A DNA stretch of 64,000 nt from contig NZ_NISJ01000001.1 in the NCBI RefSeq assembly GCF_002205635.1, forward strand, positions 620,001 to 684,000. Reading direction: 5' to 3'. The position numbers and the translations under genes were made by a program. The notes below the pieces were generated by a model. The model worked only from the letters and a program-made list of their open reading frames with translations, was not told the origin of the DNA and made no database searches. This document shows, one piece after another, positions 8,903 through 17,376 of this stretch (positions are counted from its first letter, which is position 1; the number at the start of each line of letters is the position of its first letter). Source of the stretch: Sphingopyxis witflariensis. GTDB lineage: Bacteria; Pseudomonadota; Alphaproteobacteria; Sphingomonadales; Sphingomonadaceae.

Positions 8903-9439
8903 ATGCGCGACGCAACGCCCTCCCCCGTCCTTCCTCTGCCGCTTTACGCGATCGGCCTCGGTTCCAATCGCCGCCATGTCCTTCATGGCGATCCGCGACA
9001 GGTGTTGATGGCTGCGCTGAGCGCGCTCGAAAGCGAAGACATTGAACCGATTGACGCAAGCCCGATCATCGCGAGCGCCCCGATCGGTCCGTCGCGGCGC
9101 CGATATGCGAATGCGGTGGCGCTCGTCGCCTCACCGCTCAGCCCGCCCGAAATGCTGGACCGGCTGCAGGCGATCGAATCAACCTTCGGGCGACGAACCG
9201 GCCAGCGCTGGAGCGCCCGCACGCTCGACCTTGATATCCTGTTGTGGTCGGGCGGCACATGGGCCGATGCGACGCTCACGATTCCGCATCCGGCCATGAC
9301 CGAACGGCGCTTCGTCCTCGACCCGTTGACGACGATCGCGCCGAATTGGCGTCATCCGGTCACCGCCCGCACGATCCGCCAACTCGCAACGCAAATTACG
9401 CGTTCCAAGCCGGTTGACCAAAGCGCATCATCGCTCTAG
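8903..9439 (+). CDS. folK: 2-amino-4-hydroxy-6-hydroxymethyldihydropteridine diphosphokinase
   Basis: 178-residue HPPK enzyme of folate synthesis, which transfers pyrophosphate from ATP to hydroxymethyl-dihydropterin. It opens with the family signature YAIGLGSN after a short leader, has RWSARTLDLDILL in the middle and the closing IPHPAMTERRFVLDPL. The start MRDATPSPV was preferred to a longer frame because upstream sequence belongs to the divergent glycosylase gene. The gene stands alone; no folP or folB partner is in the window. Confidence 0.92.
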   Translation: MRDATPSPVLPLPLYAIGLGSNRRHVLHGDPRQVLMAALSALESEDIEPIDASPIIASAPIGPSRRRYANAVALVASPLSPPEMLDRLQAIESTFGRRTGQRWSARTLDLDILLWSGGTWADATLTIPHPAMTERRFVLDPLTTIAPNWRHPVTARTIRQLATQITRSKPVDQSASSL

Positions 9440-9484
9440 GGCGACCGCTCACTTCGCGCACCGACCGTTGTCGGAACCGCGTTG

Positions 9485-9560
9485 GGGCCCTTAGCTCAGT
9501 CGGTAGAGCAACTGACTTTTAATCAGTAGGTCGCTGGTTCGAACCCAGCAGGGCTCACCA
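9485..9560 (+). tRNA. tRNA-Lys (TTT)
   Basis: A 76-nt cloverleaf with CCA encoded at 9558-9560. The acceptor stem pairs GGGCCCT with AGGGCTC (one G-T wobble), the D arm contains AGCTCAGTCGGTAGAGC, the anticodon loop CTTTTAA gives anticodon TTT at 9518-9520, and the T arm is CTGGTTCGAACCCAG. Confidence 0.97.
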
Positions 9561-9699
9561 TATATTTTCTGCCATTTTTTTTGCCGATATTGAGCGGCGC
9601 ATATTTTACCGAAACCCTGCAAAATAGACATATGGTCAGGACCGTGCGCGAAGCCGGAGACTGATGCATTGTCGTCCCCGCGCCGATACCCGCTCGCCC

Positions 9700-9948
9700 A
9701 TGTCAGACGACAACGCCCCTGCCCAGAGCGCGCTCTATCTCTTGGCGCACGCCTTGCTTCAGATGCGTGTCGTTGAGCCCGACGATCTGGTTGAAGCGGC
9801 ACGCGCTGTCGAGCGTGAGGGCGCGCGCGACGATCCGTACAATAAGGATTGGGATGGGTTCGCACATTCGCTGCGCCTGGCTGCGCGCGATCTGGATGCC
9901 CAGGAAGCAAGGCCTAAGCTGGGGGTGATCGACGGGGGAAAGGCATGA
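9700..9948 (+). CDS. small protein of unknown function
   Basis: 82-residue, acidic, helix-rich protein starting MSDDNAPAQSALYLLAHALL; a longer start 12 codons upstream would add an unlikely Arg-rich leader. It contains a charged stretch DDPYNKDWDGFAHSLRLAAR and no signal peptide or membrane span. No family was recognised. Its stop overlaps the start of a 35-codon frame (ATGA), which supports both being real. Confidence 0.6.
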   Translation: MSDDNAPAQSALYLLAHALLQMRVVEPDDLVEAARAVEREGARDDPYNKDWDGFAHSLRLAARDLDAQEARPKLGVIDGGKA

Positions 9949-10052
9949 CGGGCCAAAAAAGCCTGCTTGACCTGATCAGCGATGCCGGCAGCAACCTGCG
10001 CAGTGTCGAAGGTGTAATCCGCCGTCGAGGGACGACGACGAGCGCCCGCTAG
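9945..10052 (+). CDS. very small translationally coupled ORF
   Basis: 35-codon frame beginning MTGQKSLLDLISDAGSN and ending RRRGTTTSAR. Its ATG overlaps the stop codon of the preceding 82-residue gene. The N-terminal half looks like a short amphipathic helix and the C-terminal half is basic. No family was recognised. The only evidence for it is the coupling and the sensible composition. Confidence 0.4.
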   Translation: MTGQKSLLDLISDAGSNLRSVEGVIRRRGTTTSAR

Positions 10053-10168
10053 AACCTCATTCCCGCTTCAGTTCATATCTTTGGCCAACTGCAGTTGGGC
10101 ACTTTTGGCGGGAAGGCAAACGAGAACAGCCGCAATCAACTCAACGCATCGCATTTTTCCGATAGGTA

Positions 10169-10197
10169 TTGACGCACATCCACCCATCGGATAGTTC
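10169..10197 (+). promoter_or_regulatory. arsR promoter, probable leaderless start
   Basis: TTGACG at 10169-10174 is a good -35 box; a weak -10 (TAGTTC or ATAGTT) lies 16-17 bases on at 10191-10197. Transcription would then begin at about 10204, which is the A of the arsR ATG. No Shine-Dalgarno sequence is present before this ATG. A leaderless mRNA is the inference. Confidence 0.5.
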
Positions 10198-10203
10198 CGA
10201 TGG
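10184..10203. promoter_or_regulatory. probable ArsR operator
   Basis: A perfect inverted repeat, CCATCGGA-N4-TCCGATGG, fills the space between the -35 box and the arsR start codon and covers the -10 region. Binding here would block RNA polymerase, as expected for autorepression by ArsR that is relieved by arsenite or antimonite. Confidence 0.7.
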
Positions 10204-10533
10204 ATGATCATCGATAACGCTCTGTCCGCGCTTGCCGCGCTGGCACACCCCACACGCCTCGAGGCCTTCCGCCTGCTGGTTCAACATGAACCGAATGGGC
10301 TGTCGACCGGCCAGCTCGTCGAAGCCTCAGGGCTGACGCAGAGCACATTTTCCACCCACCTTGCGGTTCTTGCCAAAGCAGGACTGGTGAAATCTGAAAA
10401 GCGCGGACGCCAGTTCATCCAGCGCGCCGAGATCGACGCGCTCAAGGGCCTGATGCTCTTCCTCGCCAAAGACTGTTGCCAAGGGCGGCCGGAGCTGTGC
10501 GAGCCACTGCTCGCCGAACTCGCCTGCTGCTGA
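10204..10533 (+). CDS. arsR: ArsR-family arsenic-responsive repressor
   Basis: 109-residue winged-helix repressor of the arsenic operon. The start MIIDNALSALAALAHPTRLE fits the family N-terminus, and GLTQSTFSTHLAVLAKAGLV (about 44-63) is the recognition helix region. The classical ELCVCDL metal site is absent; instead Cys91, Cys92, Cys99, Cys108 and Cys109 cluster at the C-terminus, as in ArsR proteins with a C-terminal As(III) site. A palindrome abuts its start codon. It is followed by arsC, acr3 and arsH in one operon. Confidence 0.93.
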   Translation: MIIDNALSALAALAHPTRLEAFRLLVQHEPNGLSTGQLVEASGLTQSTFSTHLAVLAKAGLVKSEKRGRQFIQRAEIDALKGLMLFLAKDCCQGRPELCEPLLAELACC

Positions 10534-10546
10534 CGAGAGGCCAACC

Positions 10547-10975
10547 ATGATCGACATTATCATCTATCATAATCCCGATTGCGGAACGTCCCGCAACGCG
10601 CTCGCGATGATCCGCAACGCCGGTATCGAACCCCATGTCGTCGAGTATCTGAAGACACCACCGGCACGACATTTGCTCGAACAGCTGATCGAACGCGCCG
10701 GCATCACCCCGCGCGACCTCCTCCGCGAAAAGGGAACGCCCTATGCCGATCTTGGCCTCGGCGATCCCAGCCTCGACGACGCCGCACTCATCGACGCGAT
10801 GATGGCGCATCCGATCCTTATCAACCGCCCGCTCGTCGTCTCTCCGCTCGGCGTAAGGCTCTGCCGTCCTTCGGAAGAGGTGCTCGACCTCCTTCCAGCG
10901 CCGCAGCGCAGCGCCTTCGCCAAGGAAGACGGCGAACAGGTGATCGATGACGCCGGCAATCGTCTTGGCGCCTGA
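10547..10975 (+). CDS. arsC: arsenate reductase, glutaredoxin-dependent type
   Basis: 142-residue reductase converting arsenate to arsenite with glutaredoxin/glutathione. The motif [13 protein letters not shown] near residue 7 contains catalytic Cys12, and [17 protein letters not shown] holds the basic residues that bind arsenate. Length is normal for this class. It begins 13 bp after arsR and precedes the efflux gene, giving the usual reduce-and-export order. Confidence 0.95.
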   Translation: MIDIIIYHNPDCGTSRNALAMIRNAGIEPHVVEYLKTPPARHLLEQLIERAGITPRDLLREKGTPYADLGLGDPSLDDAALIDAMMAHPILINRPLVVSPLGVRLCRPSEEVLDLLPAPQRSAFAKEDGEQVIDDAGNRLGA

Positions 10976-10986
10976 GGAGAGATTCG

Positions 10987-12051
10987 ATGACGCAACCGAA
11001 GCCGGAGCGCCTTTCGTTTCTTGACCGCTATCTGACCCTGTGGATCTTCCTCGCAATGGTGCTGGGCGTGTTGCTCGGCTCGACCTTCGCAGGACTTCCC
11101 GCCGCAATCGACAGCCTCTCTTGGGGGTCGACCAACATCCCGATCGCGATCGGCCTGATCCTGATGATGTACCCGCCGCTCGCGCGCGTTCGCTACGAGG
11201 AACTCCCACGAGTCTTCGAGGACAAGCGCGTTCTCGCTATCTCGCTGATCCAGAACTGGATCATAGGGCCGGTGCTGATGTTCGCGCTCGCGGTGATTTT
11301 CCTCTCGGACAGGCCCGAATATATGACGGGCCTGATCCTCATCGGCCTCGCGCGCTGCATCGCGATGGTGATCGTCTGGAACCAGCTTGCAAAGGGCGAC
11401 AATCAATATGTCGCCGCGCTCGTCGCGTTCAACTCGATCTTCCAGATCCTGTTCTTCAGCGTCTATGCCTGGTTCTTTCTGACTGTGCTGCCGCCCCTCT
11501 TCGGGCTCGAGAGCAGCGTCATCGACGTTAGCTTCTGGACCGTTGCCGAGGCGGTGCTGATCTATCTCGGCATCCCGTTCCTCGCTGGTTTCCTCACCCG
11601 CAAATGGCTCGCCGGTGCCAAGGGCAACGAATGGTACGAGACGCGCTTCCTGCCAACAATCGCGCCGATAACGCTGGCCGCCTTGCTCTTCACGATCGTC
11701 GCGATGTTCAGCCTGAAGGGGAGCGAGATCGTCACGATTCCAGGCGATGTCGTTCGGATCGCGATCCCGCTTACCATCTATTTTGTCGTCCAGTTTGTAA
11801 TCAGCTTCTGGATGGGCAAGCTGATCGAAGCCGATTATCCGCGCACGACCGCCGTCGCCTTCACCGCGGCGGGCAATAATTTCGAGCTGGCGATCGCCGT
11901 CGCGATTGCCGCTTTCGGACTTGCGTCCCCCGTCGCCTTCGCTGCCGTCATCGGTCCGCTTGTCGAGGTGCCGGTGCTGATTCTGCTGGTCAGCGTCGCC
12001 TTATGGCTTGGCCGCCGCTGGTTTCCAGCCACTACTCCCGCGAAAGATTGA
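10987..12051 (+). CDS. acr3: arsenite efflux permease, ACR3 family
   Basis: 354-residue inner-membrane carrier with about ten hydrophobic segments that exports arsenite using the proton gradient. The ACR3 signature [13 protein letters not shown] at about 120-132 includes the essential Cys124, and a later [15 protein letters not shown] segment is also conserved. Although often labelled ArsB, the sequence belongs to the ACR3 family. It starts 11 bp after arsC and ends 5 bp before arsH. Confidence 0.94.
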   Translation: MTQPKPERLSFLDRYLTLWIFLAMVLGVLLGSTFAGLPAAIDSLSWGSTNIPIAIGLILMMYPPLARVRYEELPRVFEDKRVLAISLIQNWIIGPVLMFALAVIFLSDRPEYMTGLILIGLARCIAMVIVWNQLAKGDNQYVAALVAFNSIFQILFFSVYAWFFLTVLPPLFGLESSVIDVSFWTVAEAVLIYLGIPFLAGFLTRKWLAGAKGNEWYETRFLPTIAPITLAALLFTIVAMFSLKGSEIVTIPGDVVRIAIPLTIYFVVQFVISFWMGKLIEADYPRTTAVAFTAAGNNFELAIAVAIAAFGLASPVAFAAVIGPLVEVPVLILLVSVALWLGRRWFPATTPAKD

Positions 12052-12056
12052 ACATC

Positions 12057-12812
12057 ATGTCCGCCACGACCTTCTCCCGCTTGCGCACGCTCGCCGACCC
12101 GAACCATCTTCCAGCGCTGAATCCCGAATATATCCGGTCGCAGCCAGCGCTCGGTCTTGGCCCGCTCGATCCGGCGCCGCGTATCCTCCTGCTTTACGGG
12201 TCCTTACGCGAACGCTCCTATTCGCGGCTCGTCGTCGAGGAGGCGGCGCGGCTGCTACAGCTCTTCGGCTGCGAGACGCGCATCTTCGATCCGTCCGACC
12301 TGCCCCTTCCCGACTTGATCGCCGACGATGACCATCCGGCGGTCGAGGAACTGCGCCAGCATTCGCTCTGGTCGGAGGGCCAGGTCTGGTGCAGCCCCGA
12401 GCGGCATGGCCAGATCACCGGAATCATGAAAGCGCAGATCGATCATCTGCCGCTCGCCTATAAGGGCCTTCGCCCCACGCAAGGCCGCACGCTTGCGGTT
12501 ATGCAGGTGTCAGCGGGATCGCAATCGTTCAACAGCGTGAACACGCTGCGCATCCTCGGCCGCTGGATGCGGATGATCACCATCCCCAATCAGTCGAGCG
12601 TCGCCAAGGCCTATGCCGAGTTCGACGAGGCTGGCCGCATGCTGTCATCCAGCTATTATGATCGCATCGTCGATGTCGCCGAGGAGCTCGTGCGCTTCAC
12701 GGTGCTGACGCGGGGCCATGCCGACCAGCTCGTCGATCGCTATTCCGAGCGTAAGGATCGCGATGAACTCGTCGTGACGCCGGCGCAGCTTGCGGAATTG
12801 CCAGGAGCCTAG
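12057..12812 (+). CDS. arsH: arsenical resistance protein ArsH (flavoprotein)
   Basis: 251-residue NADPH-dependent FMN reductase-type protein. ArsH oxidises trivalent organoarsenicals to the less toxic pentavalent forms. The phosphate-binding loop [14 protein letters not shown] (about 44-57) and [20 protein letters not shown] are family hallmarks. The ATG 5 bp after the acr3 stop was chosen over an in-frame start inside acr3. It ends the arsenic operon. Confidence 0.94.
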   Translation: MSATTFSRLRTLADPNHLPALNPEYIRSQPALGLGPLDPAPRILLLYGSLRERSYSRLVVEEAARLLQLFGCETRIFDPSDLPLPDLIADDDHPAVEELRQHSLWSEGQVWCSPERHGQITGIMKAQIDHLPLAYKGLRPTQGRTLAVMQVSAGSQSFNSVNTLRILGRWMRMITIPNQSSVAKAYAEFDEAGRMLSSSYYDRIVDVAEELVRFTVLTRGHADQLVDRYSERKDRDELVVTPAQLAELPGA

Positions 12813-13254
12813 CGACAACAGGGAACCGCGAATGTGCTACTTCTGGGTCAAGGGATCGCCCTGCCTGAACCGGATCAGGAGTTCGCCCTCGAAGACAAGT
12901 GTCGTTCGCACGCTCATCTTCGGACCCCACCCAGAAGCCGAACCCGGCGCCCTCCCCGATTGGGCTCGCACCCGTCACGCTCTGAATAAGGCCTAAACGT
13001 CTGTTGATAACGGCGAGGTCGCGGCCGTTTCGTTGTGCCTCAGCAGACAGCTTCGTTCTCCGCCGCGCGCCCTTATTGATGGCACGGCGATCACCGCAGG
13101 AAATGCGGCGTTAAAACTGGCCGCATGATGCCCGGTCACCTTCCTTCCACCAGAATCAGTATTCAGACGACAATCATCGCTCCTCTTTCATACTGGGCAT
13201 AGTTTATTGACCGTCCGACCGATTAATGATAGCCGATCGTTCTGGGGGCGAAGC
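12813..13254. other. intergenic region with no convincing gene
   Basis: Stop codons interrupt all frames and no known protein, RNA or terminator was recognised. A 54-codon frame at 12832-12996 and a few short minus-strand frames look like chance. A weak stem CCGCA/TGCGG is near 13094. The stretch separates the arsenic operon from a truncated autotransporter-like gene and may be degraded accessory DNA. Confidence 0.5.
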
Positions 13255-13605
13255 ATGCATATCATCGAACTGCAAAACGGCGGGGCACCGGATCGCGGCG
13301 CTAGCGAGCGGATGAAGCTGGCCGACAGCTTCATCGGACCCGAAGACTGCGCGCCCAACGCATATCTCCGCGCACTGATCCGCCCCATTTCGTTGCAGGC
13401 ACTTAACGGCATGCACGGCACGTATCGGCGGATGACCAACGCGCCGCAAACTCGCGAACACAAGTCCATCGACGACGTCGTGGCGGCCAACGGTCCCCAA
13501 GATGCGGACATGGCGCTCAAACCGTCCTGGCTCCACCGATACGGAACCCGGCGTTGTGACCGGGCCGGATTCCGCACCACCCCCTCCACCTCACTGCAAA
13601 TATAG
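13255..13605 (+). CDS. possible small protein of unknown function
   Basis: 116-codon frame starting MHIIELQNGGAPDRGASERM; third codon positions are GC-rich over the first two thirds, as expected for coding DNA here, but there is no clear ribosome binding site (only a G-run 7-11 bases upstream) and the last 25 residues look like noncoding sequence. No family was recognised. It lies 9 bp before the autotransporter-like gene. It could be a chance frame. Confidence 0.3.
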   Translation: MHIIELQNGGAPDRGASERMKLADSFIGPEDCAPNAYLRALIRPISLQALNGMHGTYRRMTNAPQTREHKSIDDVVAANGPQDADMALKPSWLHRYGTRRCDRAGFRTTPSTSLQI

Positions 13606-13614
13606 GGACGTTAA

Positions 13615-14133
13615 ATGATCAGCCATATCTATCGATCCGCCAGCCTGATTGCCGTTTCGGCGGCTCTGGCCGTCAACCCTGCCCTTGCGGCCAATCTGAA
13701 CTGGAATGGCACGACCGTGGATTGGGGCGATGGCACGAACTGGGGCGGAACCGCGCCCACCTCGATCGACAATGTCCGGATCACCGAGCAGGGAAATGAT
13801 CCGGTGCTGGACGGCACGGCGGGCGTGGCCGGGACGATCAATATCAGCAGCAATGCCGGCAACGGCAGCGCCATCGAACCTCTCTTGACCCTGAGGAACG
13901 GTGCGACGATGACCAGCGGCTCGACCGTCCTGGGACTCAGTGTCGACCAGCAAGGCGCAGCCAATGTGTCCGGCGCGACGACACGCTGGACAAGCACTGA
14001 CTTCAATGTTGGTAATGGCGGTTCCGGTACGCTGACCCTGTTCGATAGCGCGACGATCAATACGGGCAGTTTGGCAATCGGCGGCACATCCGGCGCATCG
14101 GGGATTGTCACGGTCGCCACTCTCGGCAAATAA
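13615..14133 (+). CDS. truncated autotransporter-like passenger protein
   Basis: 172-residue secreted protein. A signal peptide MISHIYRSASLIAVSAALA with a cleavage after NPALAA is followed by NLNWNGTTVDWGDGTNWGG, then degenerate beta-helix repeats of the type GSGTLTLFDSATINTGSLAIG. This is how many large proteobacterial autotransporter passengers begin, but the frame stops after VTVATLGK with no further repeats and no C-terminal beta-barrel. It is either a gene fragment or a small secreted beta-helix protein. A strong hairpin follows 21 bp downstream. Confidence 0.6.
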   Translation: MISHIYRSASLIAVSAALAVNPALAANLNWNGTTVDWGDGTNWGGTAPTSIDNVRITEQGNDPVLDGTAGVAGTINISSNAGNGSAIEPLLTLRNGATMTSGSTVLGLSVDQQGAANVSGATTRWTSTDFNVGNGGSGTLTLFDSATINTGSLAIGGTSGASGIVTVATLGK

Positions 14134-14154
14134 TGCGCTTCCGCAACCATCTTC

Positions 14155-14185
14155 GTCGGCCTGAACAAACATTGTTCGGGCCGAC
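14155..14185. terminator. 14-bp hairpin downstream of the secreted-protein gene
   Basis: Positions 14155-14168 pair with 14172-14185 with a single G-T mismatch around a 3-base loop (ACA). No T-run follows on either strand, so it is a candidate terminator or the end of a mobile segment and not a proven one. Confidence 0.5.
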
Positions 14186-14342
14186 ACCATATCCGGGCCT
14201 TGCTTCTGCGGAGTCGAATCGTGCGATCGTGAGCCGAATGGCCAGCGCCTCGCCAGCAGCCCGCCGCACTGCTGCGGCCAGATAGACGTCGGCCTCCCGC
14301 GCCTCTATGCCCACAACGAACCGGCGCTGAGGGAGAAATATC

Positions 14343-15245
14343 GTGCAAACTCGGCTCGTAGAATATTTTCTCGCGCTGCACCGCGAAAAGCATTTCGGTC
14401 GGGCGGCAGCGAGCTGCCATGTTTCGCAGCCGACGCTCTCGGCGGGGATTGCGACCCTGGAGGCGCAACTCGGCAAACGGCTGATCGCACGCGACAGGAA
14501 ATATGCCGGATTGACGCCGGAAGGCGAAGCCATCCTGCCGTGGGCGCGGCAATTGGTAGCCGCCGCCGACGCGCTCGAACAGGTCGCGGGCACCGCGCAC
14601 GGCCCGCTCAAGGGCGAACTCCGGCTCGGCGCGATCCCGGCGTCGATGCCCGCGACGGGTTTTCTGGTCGAAGCAATCCGTGCGCGTTTCCCGGATCTGA
14701 ATGTTCAGCTCCGCGCCCTCACGTCGCGCCAGATCGAGCGTGAACTTGCGGCGTTCGAACTCGACGCCGGTATCACCTATCTCGATTTCGAGCCGCCCGC
14801 CCATGCGCTGGCGGTTCCGCTCTACAGCGAACGCAGCCGACTGGTGAGCGCGAAGGACGGGATCGCGGTGCCCGAGCGGCCCGATTGGCACGAGCTCGCG
14901 GCGCTGCCGATGTGCCTGCTGCACCAGGGTATGCAGAACCGCCGCATCCTCGACGCGCGGCTCGCAGCGCTCGGGCTTGCGCTGCGACCAATCGTCACCG
15001 CCGATAGCTATATCGCGCTGCTCGCGATCGTGCGGCAAGGGCAACTCTGCTCGATCATGCCCGACAATCACGCGCTTCTGCTGCAGGGGCTCGACTGGGC
15101 CCGGATCACCCCTCTCCCCGAGACGGGCGATGCAAACCGGGTTGGTGTGATCGTGTCCGACCGCGCCCCGATGAGCCCGCTCGCGCAAAGCGTACTCGGC
15201 GTCGCACGCGACTTGCGCCTGCCCGAAGGCTATCGCGTCGATTGA
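14343..15245 (+). CDS. fdsR: LysR-family regulator of the formate dehydrogenase operon
   Basis: 300-residue LysR-type regulator with the N-terminal helix-turn-helix FGRAAASCHVSQPTLSAGIA (about 19-38) and an inducer-binding domain after residue 90. The start is GTG, preceded by GGGAGAAA. It sits directly upstream of fdsGBAD on the same strand, the usual place for an Fds activator, and an inverted repeat of LysR type overlaps its own stop codon. The name follows from this position; the inducer (formate or another signal) is not shown by the sequence. Confidence 0.85.
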   Translation: MQTRLVEYFLALHREKHFGRAAASCHVSQPTLSAGIATLEAQLGKRLIARDRKYAGLTPEGEAILPWARQLVAAADALEQVAGTAHGPLKGELRLGAIPASMPATGFLVEAIRARFPDLNVQLRALTSRQIERELAAFELDAGITYLDFEPPAHALAVPLYSERSRLVSAKDGIAVPERPDWHELAALPMCLLHQGMQNRRILDARLAALGLALRPIVTADSYIALLAIVRQGQLCSIMPDNHALLLQGLDWARITPLPETGDANRVGVIVSDRAPMSPLAQSVLGVARDLRLPEGYRVD

Positions 15246-15262
15246 TAGGCAATATCTATCAA
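15242..15262. promoter_or_regulatory. LysR-type palindrome before fdsG
   Basis: TTGATAG-N7-CTATCAA is a perfect 7-bp inverted repeat containing the T-N11-A core of LysR-type sites; its ATAG-N7-CTAT centre resembles OxyR-like half-sites. It begins inside the stop codon of the regulator gene and lies 72 bp before the fdsG start, a good place for an activator of the fds operon. Confidence 0.6.
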
Positions 15263-15333
15263 GCATCGAACAGATCGATTTGACCTGCGGATGGTTGAGC
15301 GCCACTGCCATTCTTCGGCAAAGGATGGCGTTC

Positions 15334-15801
15334 ATGGGATCGGATGAAGCAAAGGCGTTGATCGACGCCTGGGTCGGCCGCGAAGGTGCCGGGCGGGATC
15401 GGTTGTTGCCACTGCTGCACAATGTGCAGGATGCGATAGGATATATCGATGACGCACTCGTTCCGGCGATCGCGGCGGCGCTGAACCTGAGCCGCGCCGA
15501 TATCCACGGTGTGCTGACCTTCTACCACGACTATCGCCGCCAGCCAGCGGGGCGCCATATCGTGAAGCTCTGCCGCGCGGAAAGCTGTCAGGCGCGCGGC
15601 GGCGCGGCGATCGAAGCCATCGCTGCTGAACGACTGGGGGTCGCGATGGGTGAGACGCGCCGCGACGGGCAAGTGACACTGGAGCCCGTCTATTGCCTCG
15701 GCCTTTGCGCGATCGGCCCCAATGCGATGGTCGACGGTCGCCCGGTCGCGCGGATCGATGCGGCGGCGCTCGACCGCATCGCCATTGAGATAGCAGCATG
15801 A
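15334..15801 (+). CDS. fdsG: NAD-dependent formate dehydrogenase, gamma subunit
   Basis: 155-residue NuoE-like subunit carrying one [2Fe-2S] cluster through Cys80, Cys85, Cys121 and Cys125 (LCRAESC and YCLGLC). It passes electrons in the soluble FdsABG complex that oxidises formate to CO2 with NAD. The ATG at 15334 was chosen because AAAGGA lies 8-13 bases upstream; an ATG nine bases earlier would overlap this site. Its stop overlaps the fdsB start (ATGA). Confidence 0.92.
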   Translation: MGSDEAKALIDAWVGREGAGRDRLLPLLHNVQDAIGYIDDALVPAIAAALNLSRADIHGVLTFYHDYRRQPAGRHIVKLCRAESCQARGGAAIEAIAAERLGVAMGETRRDGQVTLEPVYCLGLCAIGPNAMVDGRPVARIDAAALDRIAIEIAA

Positions 15802-17372
15802 CTCGCGTCTTCATCAGTCGCGACATGGCATCGGTCGCGCTGGGCGCCGATGCGGTCGCGCACGCCTTTGCCGACGCGGGCTGCGAGGTTGTGCGGACCG
15901 GATCGCGCGGGCTGTTTTCGATCGAACCGCTGGTTGAGGTCGAAACAGAGGGCGGCCGTATTGGCTATGGTCCGGTGACGCCCGACGACGCAGCGCGGAT
16001 ATTGGGCGGCAACCACCCGAACCGGCTGGGCGACGTCGCGGCCCTCCCCTTCTTTGCCGCCCAGCAACGCTTCACCTTTGCCCGCTGCGGGATCGTCGAT
16101 CCGCTGAGCCTCGCCGATTACGCCGCGCATGGCGGCTGGACCGGCCTTGATATCGCGCGCGCCGCCGAACCCCAGGCCGTCGTCGATACGCTCAAGGCCA
16201 GCGGTCTGCGAGGGCGCGGCGGCGCGGGTTTCCCGACCGGGATCAAGTGGCAGACGGTGCTCGATGCGCCCGGCGGCACCAAATATATTGTCTGCAACGC
16301 TGATGAAGGCGACAGCGGAACCTTTGCCGACCGCATGCTGATGGAAGGCGATCCCTTTTGCCTGATCGAGGGCATGGCGATCGCCGCACACGCGGTAGGG
16401 GCCACCCACGGCTATATCTATATCCGCAGCGAATATCCGTTCGCGATCCAGACGATGCGCGACGCGATCGCGCTGTCGGCGGACCGGATCGCGCCCTTCA
16501 CGCTCGAAGTGCGCGCTGGCGCCGGCGCCTATGTCTGCGGCGAGGAAACCGCGTTGCTCGACAGCATCGAGGGCAAGCGCGGGCAGGTCCGCGCCAAGCC
16601 GCCCCTCCCAGCGCTCGCCGGGCTGTTCGGCAAGCCGACGGTGATCAACAATGTGCTCAGCCTCGCCGCCGTGCCCTTCATCCTCGCTGAAGGGGCGGAT
16701 GCTTATGCGAAGGTCGGTTTCGGCCGTTCGCGCGGGACGATGCCCGTCCAGCTGGCGGGCGATGTGAGGCATGGCGGATTGTTCGAGGTTGGGTTCGGGA
16801 TCACGCTCGGCGAACTGGTGAACGACATTGGCGGCGGCACGGCGAGCGGTCGTCCGGTACGCGCGGTACAGGTCGGCGGGCCATTGGGCGCCTATTTCCC
16901 GCCGTCGAAGTTCGATCTGCCCTTCGATTATGAAGCCTTCACGGCAGCTGGCGGGCTGATCGGCCATGCCGGGATCACCATCTTCGACGACAGCGTCGAC
17001 ATGGCGCATATGGCGCGCTTCGCGATGGAATTTTGCGCGGTCGAAAGCTGCGGCAAATGCACGCCGTGCCGGATCGGATCGACGCGCGGGGTCGAGATCG
17101 TCGACCGGATTATTGCTGCGCGCGAAACCGAACCCGCTCGCGCCGCCACAAATGACGGCACGCTCGGTAAGGCGCTCTATTCACGCGCACCCGACCGGAT
17201 CGACGTCAGCCTCGAAGCGCAAACCACGCTTCTGCGCGACCTTTGCGATACGATGAAATATGGATCGCTTTGTGCTCTGGGCGGGTTCACACCCTATCCT
17301 GTATTGAGCGCACTCGATCATTTTCCTGAAGATTTCGGCGCCGCCGCGCCGGTCACCGAAGCAGCGGAGTAA
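15798..17372 (+). CDS. fdsB: NAD-dependent formate dehydrogenase, beta subunit
   Basis: 524-residue NuoF-like subunit where NAD is reduced. A thioredoxin-like N-terminal domain (1-100) is followed by the FMN/NADH-binding GLRGRGGAGFPTG (about 136-148), YVCGEETALL and a [4Fe-4S] motif ESCGKCTPCR near 416-425. The extra N-terminal domain distinguishes FdsB from plain NuoF. It overlaps fdsG by ATGA and is 4 bp from fdsA. Confidence 0.94.
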   Translation: MTRVFISRDMASVALGADAVAHAFADAGCEVVRTGSRGLFSIEPLVEVETEGGRIGYGPVTPDDAARILGGNHPNRLGDVAALPFFAAQQRFTFARCGIVDPLSLADYAAHGGWTGLDIARAAEPQAVVDTLKASGLRGRGGAGFPTGIKWQTVLDAPGGTKYIVCNADEGDSGTFADRMLMEGDPFCLIEGMAIAAHAVGATHGYIYIRSEYPFAIQTMRDAIALSADRIAPFTLEVRAGAGAYVCGEETALLDSIEGKRGQVRAKPPLPALAGLFGKPTVINNVLSLAAVPFILAEGADAYAKVGFGRSRGTMPVQLAGDVRHGGLFEVGFGITLGELVNDIGGGTASGRPVRAVQVGGPLGAYFPPSKFDLPFDYEAFTAAGGLIGHAGITIFDDSVDMAHMARFAMEFCAVESCGKCTPCRIGSTRGVEIVDRIIAARETEPARAATNDGTLGKALYSRAPDRIDVSLEAQTTLLRDLCDTMKYGSLCALGGFTPYPVLSALDHFPEDFGAAAPVTEAAE

Positions 17373-17376
17373 GGAC

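Noticed and set aside
12790..12996. Short frame after arsH (MCYFWVKGSPCLNRI...)
   Set aside because: No ribosome site, no recognisable family and codon use unlike coding DNA here; minus-strand frames of the same region are no better.
9485..14342. Genomic island integrated at tRNA-Lys
   Set aside because: The arsenic operon and accessory genes follow the tRNA, but I found no integrase and no repeat of the tRNA 3' end near 14 kb.
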